A stretch of DNA of 64,000 bases from Chryseosolibacter sp044507775 (GTDB lineage: Bacteria; Bacteroidota; Bacteroidia; Cytophagales; Cyclobacteriaceae), in assembly GCA_044507775.1 (NCBI GenBank), contig JBIQIY010000011.1:109257-173256 (forward strand), read 5' to 3'. Below, in pieces: positions 45,209 through 53,605 of the stretch. A model generated the notes under the pieces. That model worked only from the letters and a program-made list of their open reading frames with translations, was not told where the DNA came from and ran no database searches. A program made the translations under genes and the position numbers. Numbering within the stretch: the first letter of the stretch is position 1; each line of letters starts with the position of its first letter.

Positions 45209-46825
45209 ATGTCTACTGCTAAATATATTTTCGTAACCGGGGGTGTTACTTCATCACTGGGTAAAGGGATCATTGCCGCATCGTTAGGTAAGTTGTTGCA
45301 AGCCAGGGGTTTTAAGGTTACTATCCAGAAATTTGACCCTTATATCAACATTGACCCGGGTACACTTAATCCGTACGAACACGGAGAGTGTTACGTCACG
45401 TCAGATGGAGCTGAAACCGACCTCGACCTGGGCCATTACGAGCGATTCCTCAATAGTGAAACCAGCCAGGCCAACAACGTCACTACAGGCCGGATATACC
45501 ACAATGTCATCACCAAGGAGCGTCACGGCGAATACCTCGGGAAGACGGTTCAGGTGGTCCCACACATAACGGACGAAATCAAAAGAAACATTTTTCTGCT
45601 GGGCGAAAGTGGTGAATTCGACTTTGTCATCACCGAAATCGGAGGCTCCGTGGGCGATATCGAATCACTGCCTTTCATAGAAGCGGTGAGGCAGGTGCGA
45701 TGGGATCTCGGTGCAAACAATGCGCTGGTCATTCACCTTACGCTCATCCCCTACCTGAAAGCGGCGAAAGAGCTGAAGACAAAACCTACGCAGCACTCCG
45801 TAAAGGAACTGCTCGCGGAAGGTATTCAGCCGGACATTCTCGTCTGCCGAACGGAGTTGCCCCTTCCGATGGAACTGCGGAAAAAACTCGCCCTGTTTTG
45901 CAACGTACATCTCAACTCGGTCATTGAAGCCATCGACGCTGATACGATCTACGATGTGCCTATGCTGATGAAAAAAGAGAAGCTCGACGAGCGCGTGCTC
46001 GCCAAGCTGAAAGTTCATACGAAAAATGAGCCGGACCTTGACCAATGGAAAACGTTCCTGGGCAAACTGAAAAATCCCATGGACGAAATTACCATCGGGC
46101 TGGTAGGAAAATACGTCTCGCTGCCGGATGCCTATAAGTCTATCGCTGAAGCGTTCGTTCACGCCGGCGCGGAGAACGACACCAAAGTAAATGTCAAGTG
46201 GATTTCATCGGAAGACATCAGCAATGAAACAGTCGACCCCATTCTGAAAGGGTTGAACGGAGTTCTCGTAGCACCGGGTTTCGGCGAACGAGGAATGGAG
46301 GGCAAGATCGAAGCCATCCGCTATGTGCGTGAGAACAAGATTCCCTTCTTCGGGATCTGCCTGGGCATGCAATGTGCTGTTGTCGAGTTCGCCCGTCACA
46401 TGCTGGGGCTGGACGCAAGCTCAACCGAGCTGAATGCGAAGACCAAGCACCCCGTCATCGATATGATGGAGGAGCAAAAAAAGATTACCATGAAAGGAGG
46501 AACCATGCGCCTGGGTTCATACGCCTGCCGGATCAAGAAGGGTACAAAGGCCCATCACGCTTACGGAGAGGCGCTGATACATGAAAGGCACCGGCACCGG
46601 TACGAATTTAATAACAAGTACCTTGAACAAATGGAGGCAGCGGGCATGAAGGCGGTCGGTATCAATCCTGATTCATCACTTGTCGAGATCGTTGAATTAC
46701 GGGACCACCCCTGGTTCGTCGGGGTACAATATCATCCTGAATTGCGGAGTACCGTACTCAATCCACATCCCCTGTTCGTGAAGTTTGTGGGCGCAGCGCT
46801 GAACCATAAGCGATCTATTTCTTAA
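45209..46825 (+). CDS. pyrG: CTP synthase
   Basis: 538 aa. Makes CTP from UTP, ATP and glutamine. Synthetase domain with FVTGGVTSSLGKG (P-loop) and EHGECYVTSDGAETDLDLGH. The amidotransferase domain carries the nucleophile Cys in FFGICLGMQCA and the His/Glu pair in GVQYHPELRS. Normal length. A -7 element TACCTTTG precedes it; yidC follows after 42 bp on the same strand. Confidence 0.97.
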   Translation: MSTAKYIFVTGGVTSSLGKGIIAASLGKLLQARGFKVTIQKFDPYINIDPGTLNPYEHGECYVTSDGAETDLDLGHYERFLNSETSQANNVTTGRIYHNVITKERHGEYLGKTVQVVPHITDEIKRNIFLLGESGEFDFVITEIGGSVGDIESLPFIEAVRQVRWDLGANNALVIHLTLIPYLKAAKELKTKPTQHSVKELLAEGIQPDILVCRTELPLPMELRKKLALFCNVHLNSVIEAIDADTIYDVPMLMKKEKLDERVLAKLKVHTKNEPDLDQWKTFLGKLKNPMDEITIGLVGKYVSLPDAYKSIAEAFVHAGAENDTKVNVKWISSEDISNETVDPILKGLNGVLVAPGFGERGMEGKIEAIRYVRENKIPFFGICLGMQCAVVEFARHMLGLDASSTELNAKTKHPVIDMMEEQKKITMKGGTMRLGSYACRIKKGTKAHHAYGEALIHERHRHRYEFNNKYLEQMEAAGMKAVGINPDSSLVEIVELRDHPWFVGVQYHPELRSTVLNPHPLFVKFVGAALNHKRSIS

Positions 46826-46867
46826 TATTGCAGCCCATTAAACTAATTTCATCGTTACCCTGACAAA

Positions 46868-48694
46868 ATGGACAGAAATTCAGCGATAGGCCTTTCATTG
46901 ATCGCAGTGCTGTTGTTGGTCTACTTCTACTGGTTCTCGAAACCACAGCCTCAGTCAGTGCAGCCGGTTGCAACTGAAACGCAGGCCCCGGCCGTAACGG
47001 ACCCTGACACCGCCGAGCAGCAAGCACCCGCGGCTGATAGTTTGCTCCTGTCCAACTACGGCGATTTCTCTTCCTTCGCGCGCGGAGAAGAGAAAACAAT
47101 CGCTGTTCAAACCGAGGATATCAAAGTTACTTTCAGCAGCAAGGGTGGCATTATCAAGGAGCTCGAGCTTTTGAAGTACAAGACGTACTCCCGTCAACCG
47201 CTTAAACTGATCACGCCGAAACGGAGCGCATTCAGGTTGCTCACAAATTTCGAGGGCAAGGATGTCGACTTGTATTCCCTGTACTACAACAGCAGTCAGC
47301 GCAAAAACGGCGACACCACTGTCGTGACCTTTGACGTTCAATTGTCGGATGGATCTGCGCTTAGGCACATCTATTCTGTGCCTCAGAAGGGTTACCAGAT
47401 CAAATACAGGATCGAGCAAAAGGGGCTCGGCGAACAACTCGCCGGCGACAATCTGACCTTCTTGTGGAATGACGAAGTTCAACCACTTGAAAAAGATCTT
47501 GTTGATACGCGGAACAATACGGGCATCACCTATTTCGAAATCAATGAGGGCTTTGATCACCTGAATGAACGGTCGTCGGGCACTGAACTGGAAACTTTGG
47601 CCACGCCGTTGAAGTGGGCCACGATCAAGCAAAAATTCTTCCTCGCTTCAATCATTGCCGGAAATCACTTTTCAGGTGGCGAGTTAGCGACCGTCACCAA
47701 CGTCGCTGACACTTCCGTTGTCGAGCATGCGAGCATGAAGCTGTTCATTCCGAAGACATCGCTTGTCGGCGGCGAAGCGGATTTTAAATTCTATGTCGGC
47801 CCCAACGACTATCAGGAAATTGACGTTGTAAGTGAAGACTTCGAGCGCAATGTGTACCTGGGATGGCCCCCCATTTTCTGGGTAAACAAGTTTGTGATTT
47901 TCCCGGTGTTCCATTTTCTCACGGGGTTCATATCCAATTACGGCGTGATCATCATCCTGCTGGTGCTGCTGTTGAAACTTGTCCTCGCTCCTTTGTCTTA
48001 CCGTTCCTATCTCAGCATGGCGAAGATGCGAGTGTTGAAGCCGGAACTGGATGAGATCAAGGAAAAGAACGAGGGCGACATGCAGAAAATACAGCAGGAA
48101 CAGATGAAGCTGTATCAGCAGGTAGGCGTCAATCCGATCAGCGGATGCATACCCGTACTGCTTCAGATGCCCATCCTCTTTGCGATGTTCTATCTCTTTC
48201 CCGCGAGTATCGAACTGCGGCAGCAGCCATTTCTGTGGGCGGAAGATCTTTCCACCTATGACTCGGTAATCAATCTTCCGTTCATTATTCCGTTCGGGGT
48301 AGGCGACCACATCAGCTTGTTCACCTTGCTGATGACCGCTTCCACATTGATCTATACCTGGCAGAACAACCAGCTCACTTCCGTTACGGGACCGATGAAG
48401 TCCATGTCTTATGTGATGCCGGTCATTTTCATGTTTGTGCTGAACTCGTATTCCGCGGGACTAACATTCTATTACTTTGTATCAAACCTCGTCACCTTTG
48501 CACAGCAGGCGCTCATCCGCCGGTTTGTCGATGAGGAAAAGATCAAGAAGATCCTGGAAGAGAACCGCAAGAAAAACCTCGCCGGAGGAGGCAAAAAGTC
48601 GCGCTTCATGGCCCGCCTGGAGGAAGCGATGAAGGCGAGTGAGGAAACACGGAAGAAGGTCGAGGAGGAGAAGAAGAAGCGGAAAAAGAAATAA
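46868..48694 (+). CDS. yidC: Membrane protein insertase YidC
   Basis: 608 aa. N-terminal membrane segment (IGLSLIAVLLLVYFYWF), then the large extracytoplasmic beta domain (~70-345). The conserved insertase core has five membrane segments, including FVIFPVFHFLTGFISNYGVI and NPISGCIPVLLQMPILFAM. The C-terminal tail is very basic (KKSRFMARLEEAMKASEE then KKRKKK), suited to ribosome contact. Inserts membrane proteins with or without SecYEG. The TAA stop is the first unit of a heptad array. Confidence 0.97.
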   Translation: MDRNSAIGLSLIAVLLLVYFYWFSKPQPQSVQPVATETQAPAVTDPDTAEQQAPAADSLLLSNYGDFSSFARGEEKTIAVQTEDIKVTFSSKGGIIKELELLKYKTYSRQPLKLITPKRSAFRLLTNFEGKDVDLYSLYYNSSQRKNGDTTVVTFDVQLSDGSALRHIYSVPQKGYQIKYRIEQKGLGEQLAGDNLTFLWNDEVQPLEKDLVDTRNNTGITYFEINEGFDHLNERSSGTELETLATPLKWATIKQKFFLASIIAGNHFSGGELATVTNVADTSVVEHASMKLFIPKTSLVGGEADFKFYVGPNDYQEIDVVSEDFERNVYLGWPPIFWVNKFVIFPVFHFLTGFISNYGVIIILLVLLLKLVLAPLSYRSYLSMAKMRVLKPELDEIKEKNEGDMQKIQQEQMKLYQQVGVNPISGCIPVLLQMPILFAMFYLFPASIELRQQPFLWAEDLSTYDSVINLPFIIPFGVGDHISLFTLLMTASTLIYTWQNNQLTSVTGPMKSMSYVMPVIFMFVLNSYSAGLTFYYFVSNLVTFAQQALIRRFVDEEKIKKILEENRKKNLAGGGKKSRFMARLEEAMKASEETRKKVEEEKKKRKKK

Positions 48695-48727
48695 GTTGGA
48701 AGTTATAAGTTGTAAGTTATAAGTTAG
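48692..48727 (+). repeat. Heptad array starting at the yidC stop codon
   Basis: Five 7-bp units from the stop codon: TAAGTTG, GAAGTTA, TAAGTTG, TAAGTTA, TAAGTTA. It is the same unit family as after trpG, in the same sense orientation. Confidence 0.92.
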
Positions 48728-48750
48728 GAGCTGCTGCTGGATGGAGAGGA

Positions 48751-48853
48751 GCAACTTCCTGAAAGTTTGTGGAGCCTCTACTTCCAACGAATTATGGTTC
48801 ATAAAGCTCATTTTTGATCCCGAAGCAGTCCGGTCCAACTTTCAGGAAGTTGC
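48751..48853. repeat. 17-bp perfect inverted repeat in the yidC-parA spacer
   Basis: GCAACTTCCTGAAAGTT (48751-48767) and its exact reverse complement (48837-48853) enclose 69 bp. No ORF lies inside, and no target-site duplication was checked. Possibly a MITE remnant or a cruciform. Confidence 0.85.
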
Positions 48854-48913
48854 GCGCGAGCAGGCGCGCGGACAGGCTTTTAAACCCAATTCGTGCATTA
48901 TTTGTGTAACGAT

Positions 48914-48943
48914 TGTGGATAACACGTTCCACGATGTTCCACG
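48914..48943. promoter_or_regulatory. DnaA box and tandem GTTCCACG (half parS-like) sites upstream of parAB
   Basis: TGTGGATAA at 48914-48922 is the exact reverse complement of the DnaA box TTATCCACA. Two direct copies of GTTCCACG follow at 48926-48933 and 48936-48943, spaced 10 bp, one helical turn. GTTCCACG equals the left half of the B. subtilis-type parS sequence, but no right half (TGAAAC) is present. Confidence 0.6.
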
Positions 48944-48961
48944 CTCCACCATATTTTCCGA

Positions 48962-48969
48962 TATATTTG
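48962..48969 (+). promoter_or_regulatory. -7 promoter element TATATTTG of parAB
   Basis: Exact TAnnTTTG match. Transcription would begin about at 48973, the foot of the following terminator hairpin, 40 bp before the parA start codon. The -33 region has TTC rather than TTG (48937-48939). Confidence 0.65.
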
Positions 48970-48971
48970 TA

Positions 48972-49002
48972 GCCCTTGTTAACCCACAAGGGCATTTTTT
49001 TT
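48972..49002 (+). terminator. Rho-independent terminator directly upstream of parA
   Basis: Stem GCCCTTGT (48972-48979) with ACAAGGGC (48986-48993), loop TAACCC, then A and eight T (48995-49002). It sits 12 bp before the parA start codon. It probably stops yidC read-through, and also lies at the start of the parA transcript itself. Confidence 0.9.
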
Positions 49003-49014
49003 AACTTTTTTATA

Positions 49015-49788
49015 ATGGGAAAGATCATTGCGATTGCAAATCAAAAGGGCGGTGTGGGCAAGACCACGTCTGCCATCAACCTGGCAGCGAGTCTGGCCGT
49101 GCTGGAACGAAAGACCTTGCTGGTTGATGCGGACCCGCAGGCAAACTCCACTTCCGGCCTTGGCTTAAATCCCAAGGATATCCAGCAGGGCATATACGAG
49201 TGCATGGTGGATGGTGTATCGCCAAAGGACGCCGTTGTCAAAAACGAGCTGAAGTTCCTGGAGATACTTCCCTCCCACATCGACCTCGTTGGCGCGGAGG
49301 TTGAAATGGTCAGCATCGAGCGTAGGGAGGAAAAAATGCGCGACGCTTTGGCGAAGATCAAGGATGAATATGATTTTATCATCATCGATTGTTCCCCCTC
49401 ACTGGGCCTGATCACAATCAACGCGCTCACAGCGGCCGACTCGGTCATTATTCCGGTGCAATGCGAGTACTTTGCCCTGGAGGGCCTCGGAAAGCTTCTG
49501 AACACCATCAAGATCATTCAAACCCGGTTGAACCCGCGGTTGGAAATAGAAGGCATTCTGCTTACGTTATATGATTCGAGGACAAGCCTCGGAAACCAGG
49601 TTGTGGAAGAGGTACGGACCCACTTTCAGAAAATGACCTTCAAAACGATCATTCCGCGAAACGTGAAGCTGAGCGAAGCGCCGAGTTTTGGGCTACCGGT
49701 GATTGTGCACGATGCCGAAAGCAAGGGGGCGATAAGCTATCTGAATCTGGCCCACGAAATATTAGATAAAAACGGCGTATCCAAATGA
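49015..49788 (+). CDS. parA: ParA-family chromosome partitioning ATPase
   Basis: 257 aa, Soj-type. Deviant Walker A KGGVGKTTSAINLA (~10-23), A' motif DADPQANSTSGLG, Walker B IIIDCSPSLGL, and C-terminal NVKLSEAPSFG. ATP-dependent DNA binding positions the origin with ParB. Start set at 49015 (MGKIIAIANQKGG). Overlaps parB by 4 bp (ATGA). Confidence 0.97.
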   Translation: MGKIIAIANQKGGVGKTTSAINLAASLAVLERKTLLVDADPQANSTSGLGLNPKDIQQGIYECMVDGVSPKDAVVKNELKFLEILPSHIDLVGAEVEMVSIERREEKMRDALAKIKDEYDFIIIDCSPSLGLITINALTAADSVIIPVQCEYFALEGLGKLLNTIKIIQTRLNPRLEIEGILLTLYDSRTSLGNQVVEEVRTHFQKMTFKTIIPRNVKLSEAPSFGLPVIVHDAESKGAISYLNLAHEILDKNGVSK

Positions 49789-50708
49789 GTAAGAAAAAAG
49801 CATTAGGCCGGGGTCTTAGCGCGCTGCTCAGTGATAATTCCCCTGAGGATAAACTCGACGTTGACATACAATCACCGGCAGCGCCGCCGGCAACCCCACC
49901 GGTTTCTAATGGCATTGCCGAAATTCCCGTAGAGGAGATTGAAACGAATCCGTTTCAGCCGCGGACTCACTTCGACCAGGCCGCTCTTGAGGAGCTGGCC
50001 GAGTCCATCAAGGTACATGGCATCATTCAGCCTATTACCGTTCGGAAGCTCACTTCCAATCAATACCAGCTGATCTCGGGCGAACGGCGCTTCCAGGCGT
50101 CCAAACTGGCGGGATTGAAGACGATCCCCGCATATATCCGCAGCGCCAACGATCAGCAGATGCTGGAGATGGCCCTCATCGAAAACATCCAGCGCGAAAA
50201 TCTTAACGCGATCGAAATTGCGCTGAGCTATCAGCGCCTGATCTCGGAATGCAACCTGAAGCAGGACGAATTGGGTGAACGAGTGGGAAAAAACCGCGCG
50301 ACGGTCACGAACTATCTGAGGCTGCTGCGGCTTCCGCCGGATATTCAGATCGCTGTCCGCGACAACAGATTGTCCATGGGACATGCGCGCGCCATCATCA
50401 ATGTCGAAAATCCGGAGAAGCAGCTTTACATTTTCAAGAAAACACTCGAGGAGGATCTTTCAGTCCGGAAAGTGGAAGAACTGGTCCGGGAGGTTTCCCA
50501 TCGCAAGCCGGAAAAAACGGAATCCCCGGGAGGCGCAACTTCGTCGGGACCCGCTAACCGGGAAATTTCGCAACTGCAATCCCGGCTTTCCTCGCACTTT
50601 GGCACCCGTGTTGTAGTGAAGAGCGACGGCTCGAAGGGCGAGATAAAAATTCCCTTCTTATCCGTTGAGGACCTGAACAGGATCATTGATATCCTTAAAT
50701 TGTCCTGA
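49785..50708 (+). CDS. parB: ParB-family chromosome partitioning protein
   Basis: 307 aa. KKKALGRGLSALLSD opens the protein (ParA-interacting end). The CTPase/ParB domain has EIETNPFQPRTHFD, GERRFQASKLAGL and the loop ENIQRENLNAIE. The HTH domain (~120-190) includes LGERVGKNRATVTNYLRLLR and MGHARAIINVE, and a dimerisation end follows. Binds parS and spreads with CTP. Overlaps parA by 4 bp. Confidence 0.97.
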   Translation: MSKKKALGRGLSALLSDNSPEDKLDVDIQSPAAPPATPPVSNGIAEIPVEEIETNPFQPRTHFDQAALEELAESIKVHGIIQPITVRKLTSNQYQLISGERRFQASKLAGLKTIPAYIRSANDQQMLEMALIENIQRENLNAIEIALSYQRLISECNLKQDELGERVGKNRATVTNYLRLLRLPPDIQIAVRDNRLSMGHARAIINVENPEKQLYIFKKTLEEDLSVRKVEELVREVSHRKPEKTESPGGATSSGPANREISQLQSRLSSHFGTRVVVKSDGSKGEIKIPFLSVEDLNRIIDILKLS

Positions 50709-50737
50709 CAACGGCACAAGGCAGCCGTCCCAAGTTG

Positions 50738-51394
50738 ATGAGACACATAATCGCTTACTACACAGGGCTGAAAAGGAGCTTTCTACAATTCTTGATGGCA
50801 GGCGTGCTCCTGCTTTGTATCGGCTATTCCGCGGCAGCGCAGGACACGCTCGGCACAAAGGCTGATACCGTGATCGTCGAGAGTCGCGATACAATCTTTG
50901 AGGGCGGCCCGGATACCGTTGCCATTGAATCCTATGCAAAGCGATACAGTCCGCGCAAGGCGATTTTATACGCCGCGATACTTCCGGGTCTCGGACAGGT
51001 ATACAACAAGAAATATTGGAAGCTGCCTCTGGTCTATGGAGGCTTCTATGCGATTGGCTATGGCATGAACTACTACAACAATCTTCATAGGGAATACAGA
51101 GGATATCTCTTTCAAAATCTGGAGAATGGAATCGGCGAAAATGAGGAGAATCCGGAAATCAATCTTACAACAAACCAATTAAGGACGATCGTCGACAAAG
51201 CGCGGAGGGAACGCGACTTCATGATCATTCTCATGGGTGGAATGTACATCCTGCAGATGATCGATGCGCATGTTGATTCACATCTCAAGGAATTCGATCT
51301 CAATCCGCAGCTGCAGGTCAGCATAGAGCCTGCCATGGAGCAGAACGCGCTGGCCGGACGATCGGTGGGTCTTGCCCTCGTGGTCAGGTTTTAG
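50738..51394 (+). CDS. DUF5683 family membrane protein
   Basis: 218 aa. N-terminal signal/anchor segment (SFLQFLMAGVLLLCIGYSAA), then a block with SPRKAILYAAILPGLGQVYN and KKYWKLPLVYGGFYAIGYGM, the DUF5683 signature, with two membrane-type segments. It commonly follows parB in Bacteroidota. Function unknown; location suggests envelope. Start ATG 50738 (TTG at 50735 is the alternative). The 68-bp spacer to dapB holds no clear terminator. Confidence 0.85.
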   Translation: MRHIIAYYTGLKRSFLQFLMAGVLLLCIGYSAAAQDTLGTKADTVIVESRDTIFEGGPDTVAIESYAKRYSPRKAILYAAILPGLGQVYNKKYWKLPLVYGGFYAIGYGMNYYNNLHREYRGYLFQNLENGIGENEENPEINLTTNQLRTIVDKARRERDFMIILMGGMYILQMIDAHVDSHLKEFDLNPQLQVSIEPAMEQNALAGRSVGLALVVRF

Positions 51395-51462
51395 CCCGTG
51401 AATACTTTCGAAATTTTCACGAACCTGAATAAGATCGTACATTACCGGCAAAAATTTGCAGC

Positions 51463-52176
51463 ATGAATATTCTCCTGGTAGGTTATGGGAAGATGGGTAA
51501 GACCATCGAGCGGATTGCACTTGATCGGGGGCACAAGATCGCGGGGAGAATCGACATCGACAATGCCGGCGATCTTGAGCACGCCCGGGCCGACGTGGCA
51601 ATCGAATTTTCGCATCCCGATGCCGCCTTCGAAAACGTAAAAAAATGTATTCAGCAGAAGATCCCCGTTGTTTGCGGCACCACCGGATGGCTCGTGCGGA
51701 AACCGGAGATTGAGCGGCTCACAAAAGAAAAGGACACCACGTTCTTTTACGCTTCTAATTACAGTTTGGGCGTTAATCTTTTTTTCAAATTGAATGAGCA
51801 GCTCGCGCGCATGATGAATCAGTTTGACGGTTACAACGTCGCCATTGACGAAGTACATCACGCGCAGAAGAAAGATGCACCAAGCGGTACTGCTATATCA
51901 CTGGCCGAGGGAGTGATCAAAAATCTGGATCGCAAAACAAAATGGACGGGAGAACCCGGTGGAAAAGGTGACGAGATTGAGATCCAGTCGTTCCGGATCG
52001 ATGAGGTTCCGGGAACACACGTTGTGAAGTACTCGTCCGTTATTGACGATATCGAGATCAAGCACACTGCGCATACCCGCGAAGGATTTGCCCTCGGGGC
52101 CGTCATGGTCGCAGAATGGCTGCGCGACAAAAAAGGAGTCTTAAATATGGACGACTTTTTGAAATTCCAGGCTTGA
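51463..52176 (+). CDS. dapB: 4-hydroxy-tetrahydrodipicolinate reductase
   Basis: 237 aa. Reduces hydroxy-tetrahydrodipicolinate in lysine and meso-diaminopimelate synthesis. NAD(P)H site GYGKMGKTIERIA at the start, CGTTGW, catalytic His/Lys region DEVHHAQKKDAPSGTA, and C-terminal TREGFALGAV. Length is normal. It lies 68 bp after the DUF5683 gene. Confidence 0.96.
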   Translation: MNILLVGYGKMGKTIERIALDRGHKIAGRIDIDNAGDLEHARADVAIEFSHPDAAFENVKKCIQQKIPVVCGTTGWLVRKPEIERLTKEKDTTFFYASNYSLGVNLFFKLNEQLARMMNQFDGYNVAIDEVHHAQKKDAPSGTAISLAEGVIKNLDRKTKWTGEPGGKGDEIEIQSFRIDEVPGTHVVKYSSVIDDIEIKHTAHTREGFALGAVMVAEWLRDKKGVLNMDDFLKFQA

Positions 52177-52223
52177 TCACGCGACATATCCATGAAATTA
52201 CCGTTTGAGACGAGTTTTTGCGC

Positions 52224-52246
52224 CATATTGCCCGGTGGGCAATATG
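52224..52246. promoter_or_regulatory. Perfect 10-bp hairpin between dapB and lepB
   Basis: CATATTGCCC (52224-52233), loop GGT, GGGCAATATG (52237-52246). No T tract follows, so it may be an operator or a 3'-end stabilising hairpin rather than an intrinsic terminator. Confidence 0.6.
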
Positions 52247-52345
52247 AAACTGCAGGCCCGGGGCTATCCCCTTGCAGTCACGCGTTTCTACGGATTCCCG
52301 GTATTTTTCCCTTTATTTACACGCTTTAATATCTACACAATTAAT

Positions 52346-53506
52346 ATGAACTGGCTGTTTTGGAAGAAAAAATCGGAAAAAGAAGAAGAGGAAGAGGTTA
52401 AGCCTAAATCAAAAATGAGGGAATGGGGCGATGCGATCCTATTCGCCGTCATCGCGGCAACGCTCATCCGCTGGCTTATCATGGAAGCCTACACCATTCC
52501 GACTCCGTCCATGGAGCACTCGTTGCTGGTGGGGGATTTCCTTTTTGTGAGCAAGTTTCACTACGGCAGCCGCACCACGACAACACCCCTGCAGATTCCT
52601 CTAACACACCAGAAGATATGGTTCACTAACATTCCATCCTACTCGACCCTGATCCAGCTACCTCAATATCGGTTACCCGGTATCAGTCATGTAAAACGCA
52701 ATGACGTTGTAGTCTTCAATGTGCCGCCGATCGAGCTGAACGACGGCATTGACTACCCCGTCGACCTGAAAACGAATTACATCAAGCGGTGTGTTGCTAT
52801 TTCCGGCGATACGCTCCGGATCATCGACAGGCAGGTTTATGTCAACGGAAAGGCGATCGAAAATCCTCCGCTGATGCAGTTCAGTTACATCGTGACGGCC
52901 AACGATGAGATTAACGAAAGAATCCTCAAGCGATACAAGATTTATGATGCCGAGTTAATCGGCAGGACTGGTAATTCTGTCGTCTACCAGATGCACATCA
53001 CGAAAGAAATTGCCGATGATCTGAGGGCGATGAATTTCATTTCCGACGTCAGGATCGGGACCTACAACGGCGCCGACGGCGTGGGACCCCGAACCGAGAA
53101 AATGGTCGAATCCAATATTTTTCCCGACTCTAAAGTCTTTCCCTGGAATGGTGATTATTACGGGCCTCTGGTCATTCCCCGCGAGGGCTGGACTATTCCG
53201 CTGGATGAGAAAATGGTTGCAGCCTACGGAAGCACAATTGCCGATTACGAGCACAATGACAACGTTGTGATCGAAAACGGAAAGCTGTTCATCGATGGAA
53301 AAGAAATGAGCGAGTATACGTTCAAGCAGAACTACTACTTCATGATGGGTGACAACCGTCACAACTCACTCGATTCCCGTTACTGGGGATTTGTGCCCGA
53401 AGATCACATCGTGGGCAAGGCGTTCTTTATCTGGCTGTCAATCGATCGGAATGCAGATTTCCTCCATAAGATCAGATGGAACCGGTTCTTCAAACTGATT
53501 GAATAG
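52346..53506 (+). CDS. lepB: Signal peptidase I
   Basis: 386 aa, start at 52346 (MNWLFWKKKSEKE); the longer frame lacks a plausible N-terminus. One membrane segment (~33-50). Catalytic Ser in IPTPSMEHSLLVGDFLFVSK, catalytic Lys in YIKRCVAISGDTL, and the C-terminal box MGDNRHNSLDSRYWGFVP. It has a long insertion between the Lys and last box, typical of Bacteroidota LepB. Cleaves signal peptides of exported proteins. Confidence 0.95.
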   Translation: MNWLFWKKKSEKEEEEEVKPKSKMREWGDAILFAVIAATLIRWLIMEAYTIPTPSMEHSLLVGDFLFVSKFHYGSRTTTTPLQIPLTHQKIWFTNIPSYSTLIQLPQYRLPGISHVKRNDVVVFNVPPIELNDGIDYPVDLKTNYIKRCVAISGDTLRIIDRQVYVNGKAIENPPLMQFSYIVTANDEINERILKRYKIYDAELIGRTGNSVVYQMHITKEIADDLRAMNFISDVRIGTYNGADGVGPRTEKMVESNIFPDSKVFPWNGDYYGPLVIPREGWTIPLDEKMVAAYGSTIADYEHNDNVVIENGKLFIDGKEMSEYTFKQNYYFMMGDNRHNSLDSRYWGFVPEDHIVGKAFFIWLSIDRNADFLHKIRWNRFFKLIE

Positions 53507-53574
53507 AATTATTACGAATTCCAGAATCTCAAGATTCAAGGTTGTGACTGTTCATGACCTGTGGTCCACTGCCA

Positions 53575-53605
53575 TCCTGATTTCTGAATTCTAAATTTTG
53601 AATTA
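53575..53605 (-). repeat. Heptad array starting at the ung stop codon
   Basis: On the minus strand: TAATTCA (including the stop TAA), AAATTTA, GAATTCA, GAAATCA. Same pattern as at trpB, trpG and yidC, with a shorter and more degenerate array. A weaker, more doubtful 7-bp periodicity follows the convergent lepB stop (53507-53541). Confidence 0.75.

Noticed and set aside
48926..48943. A full parS site
   Set aside because: Only the left half (GTTCCACG) is present, twice in direct orientation; the right half needed for the palindrome is missing.
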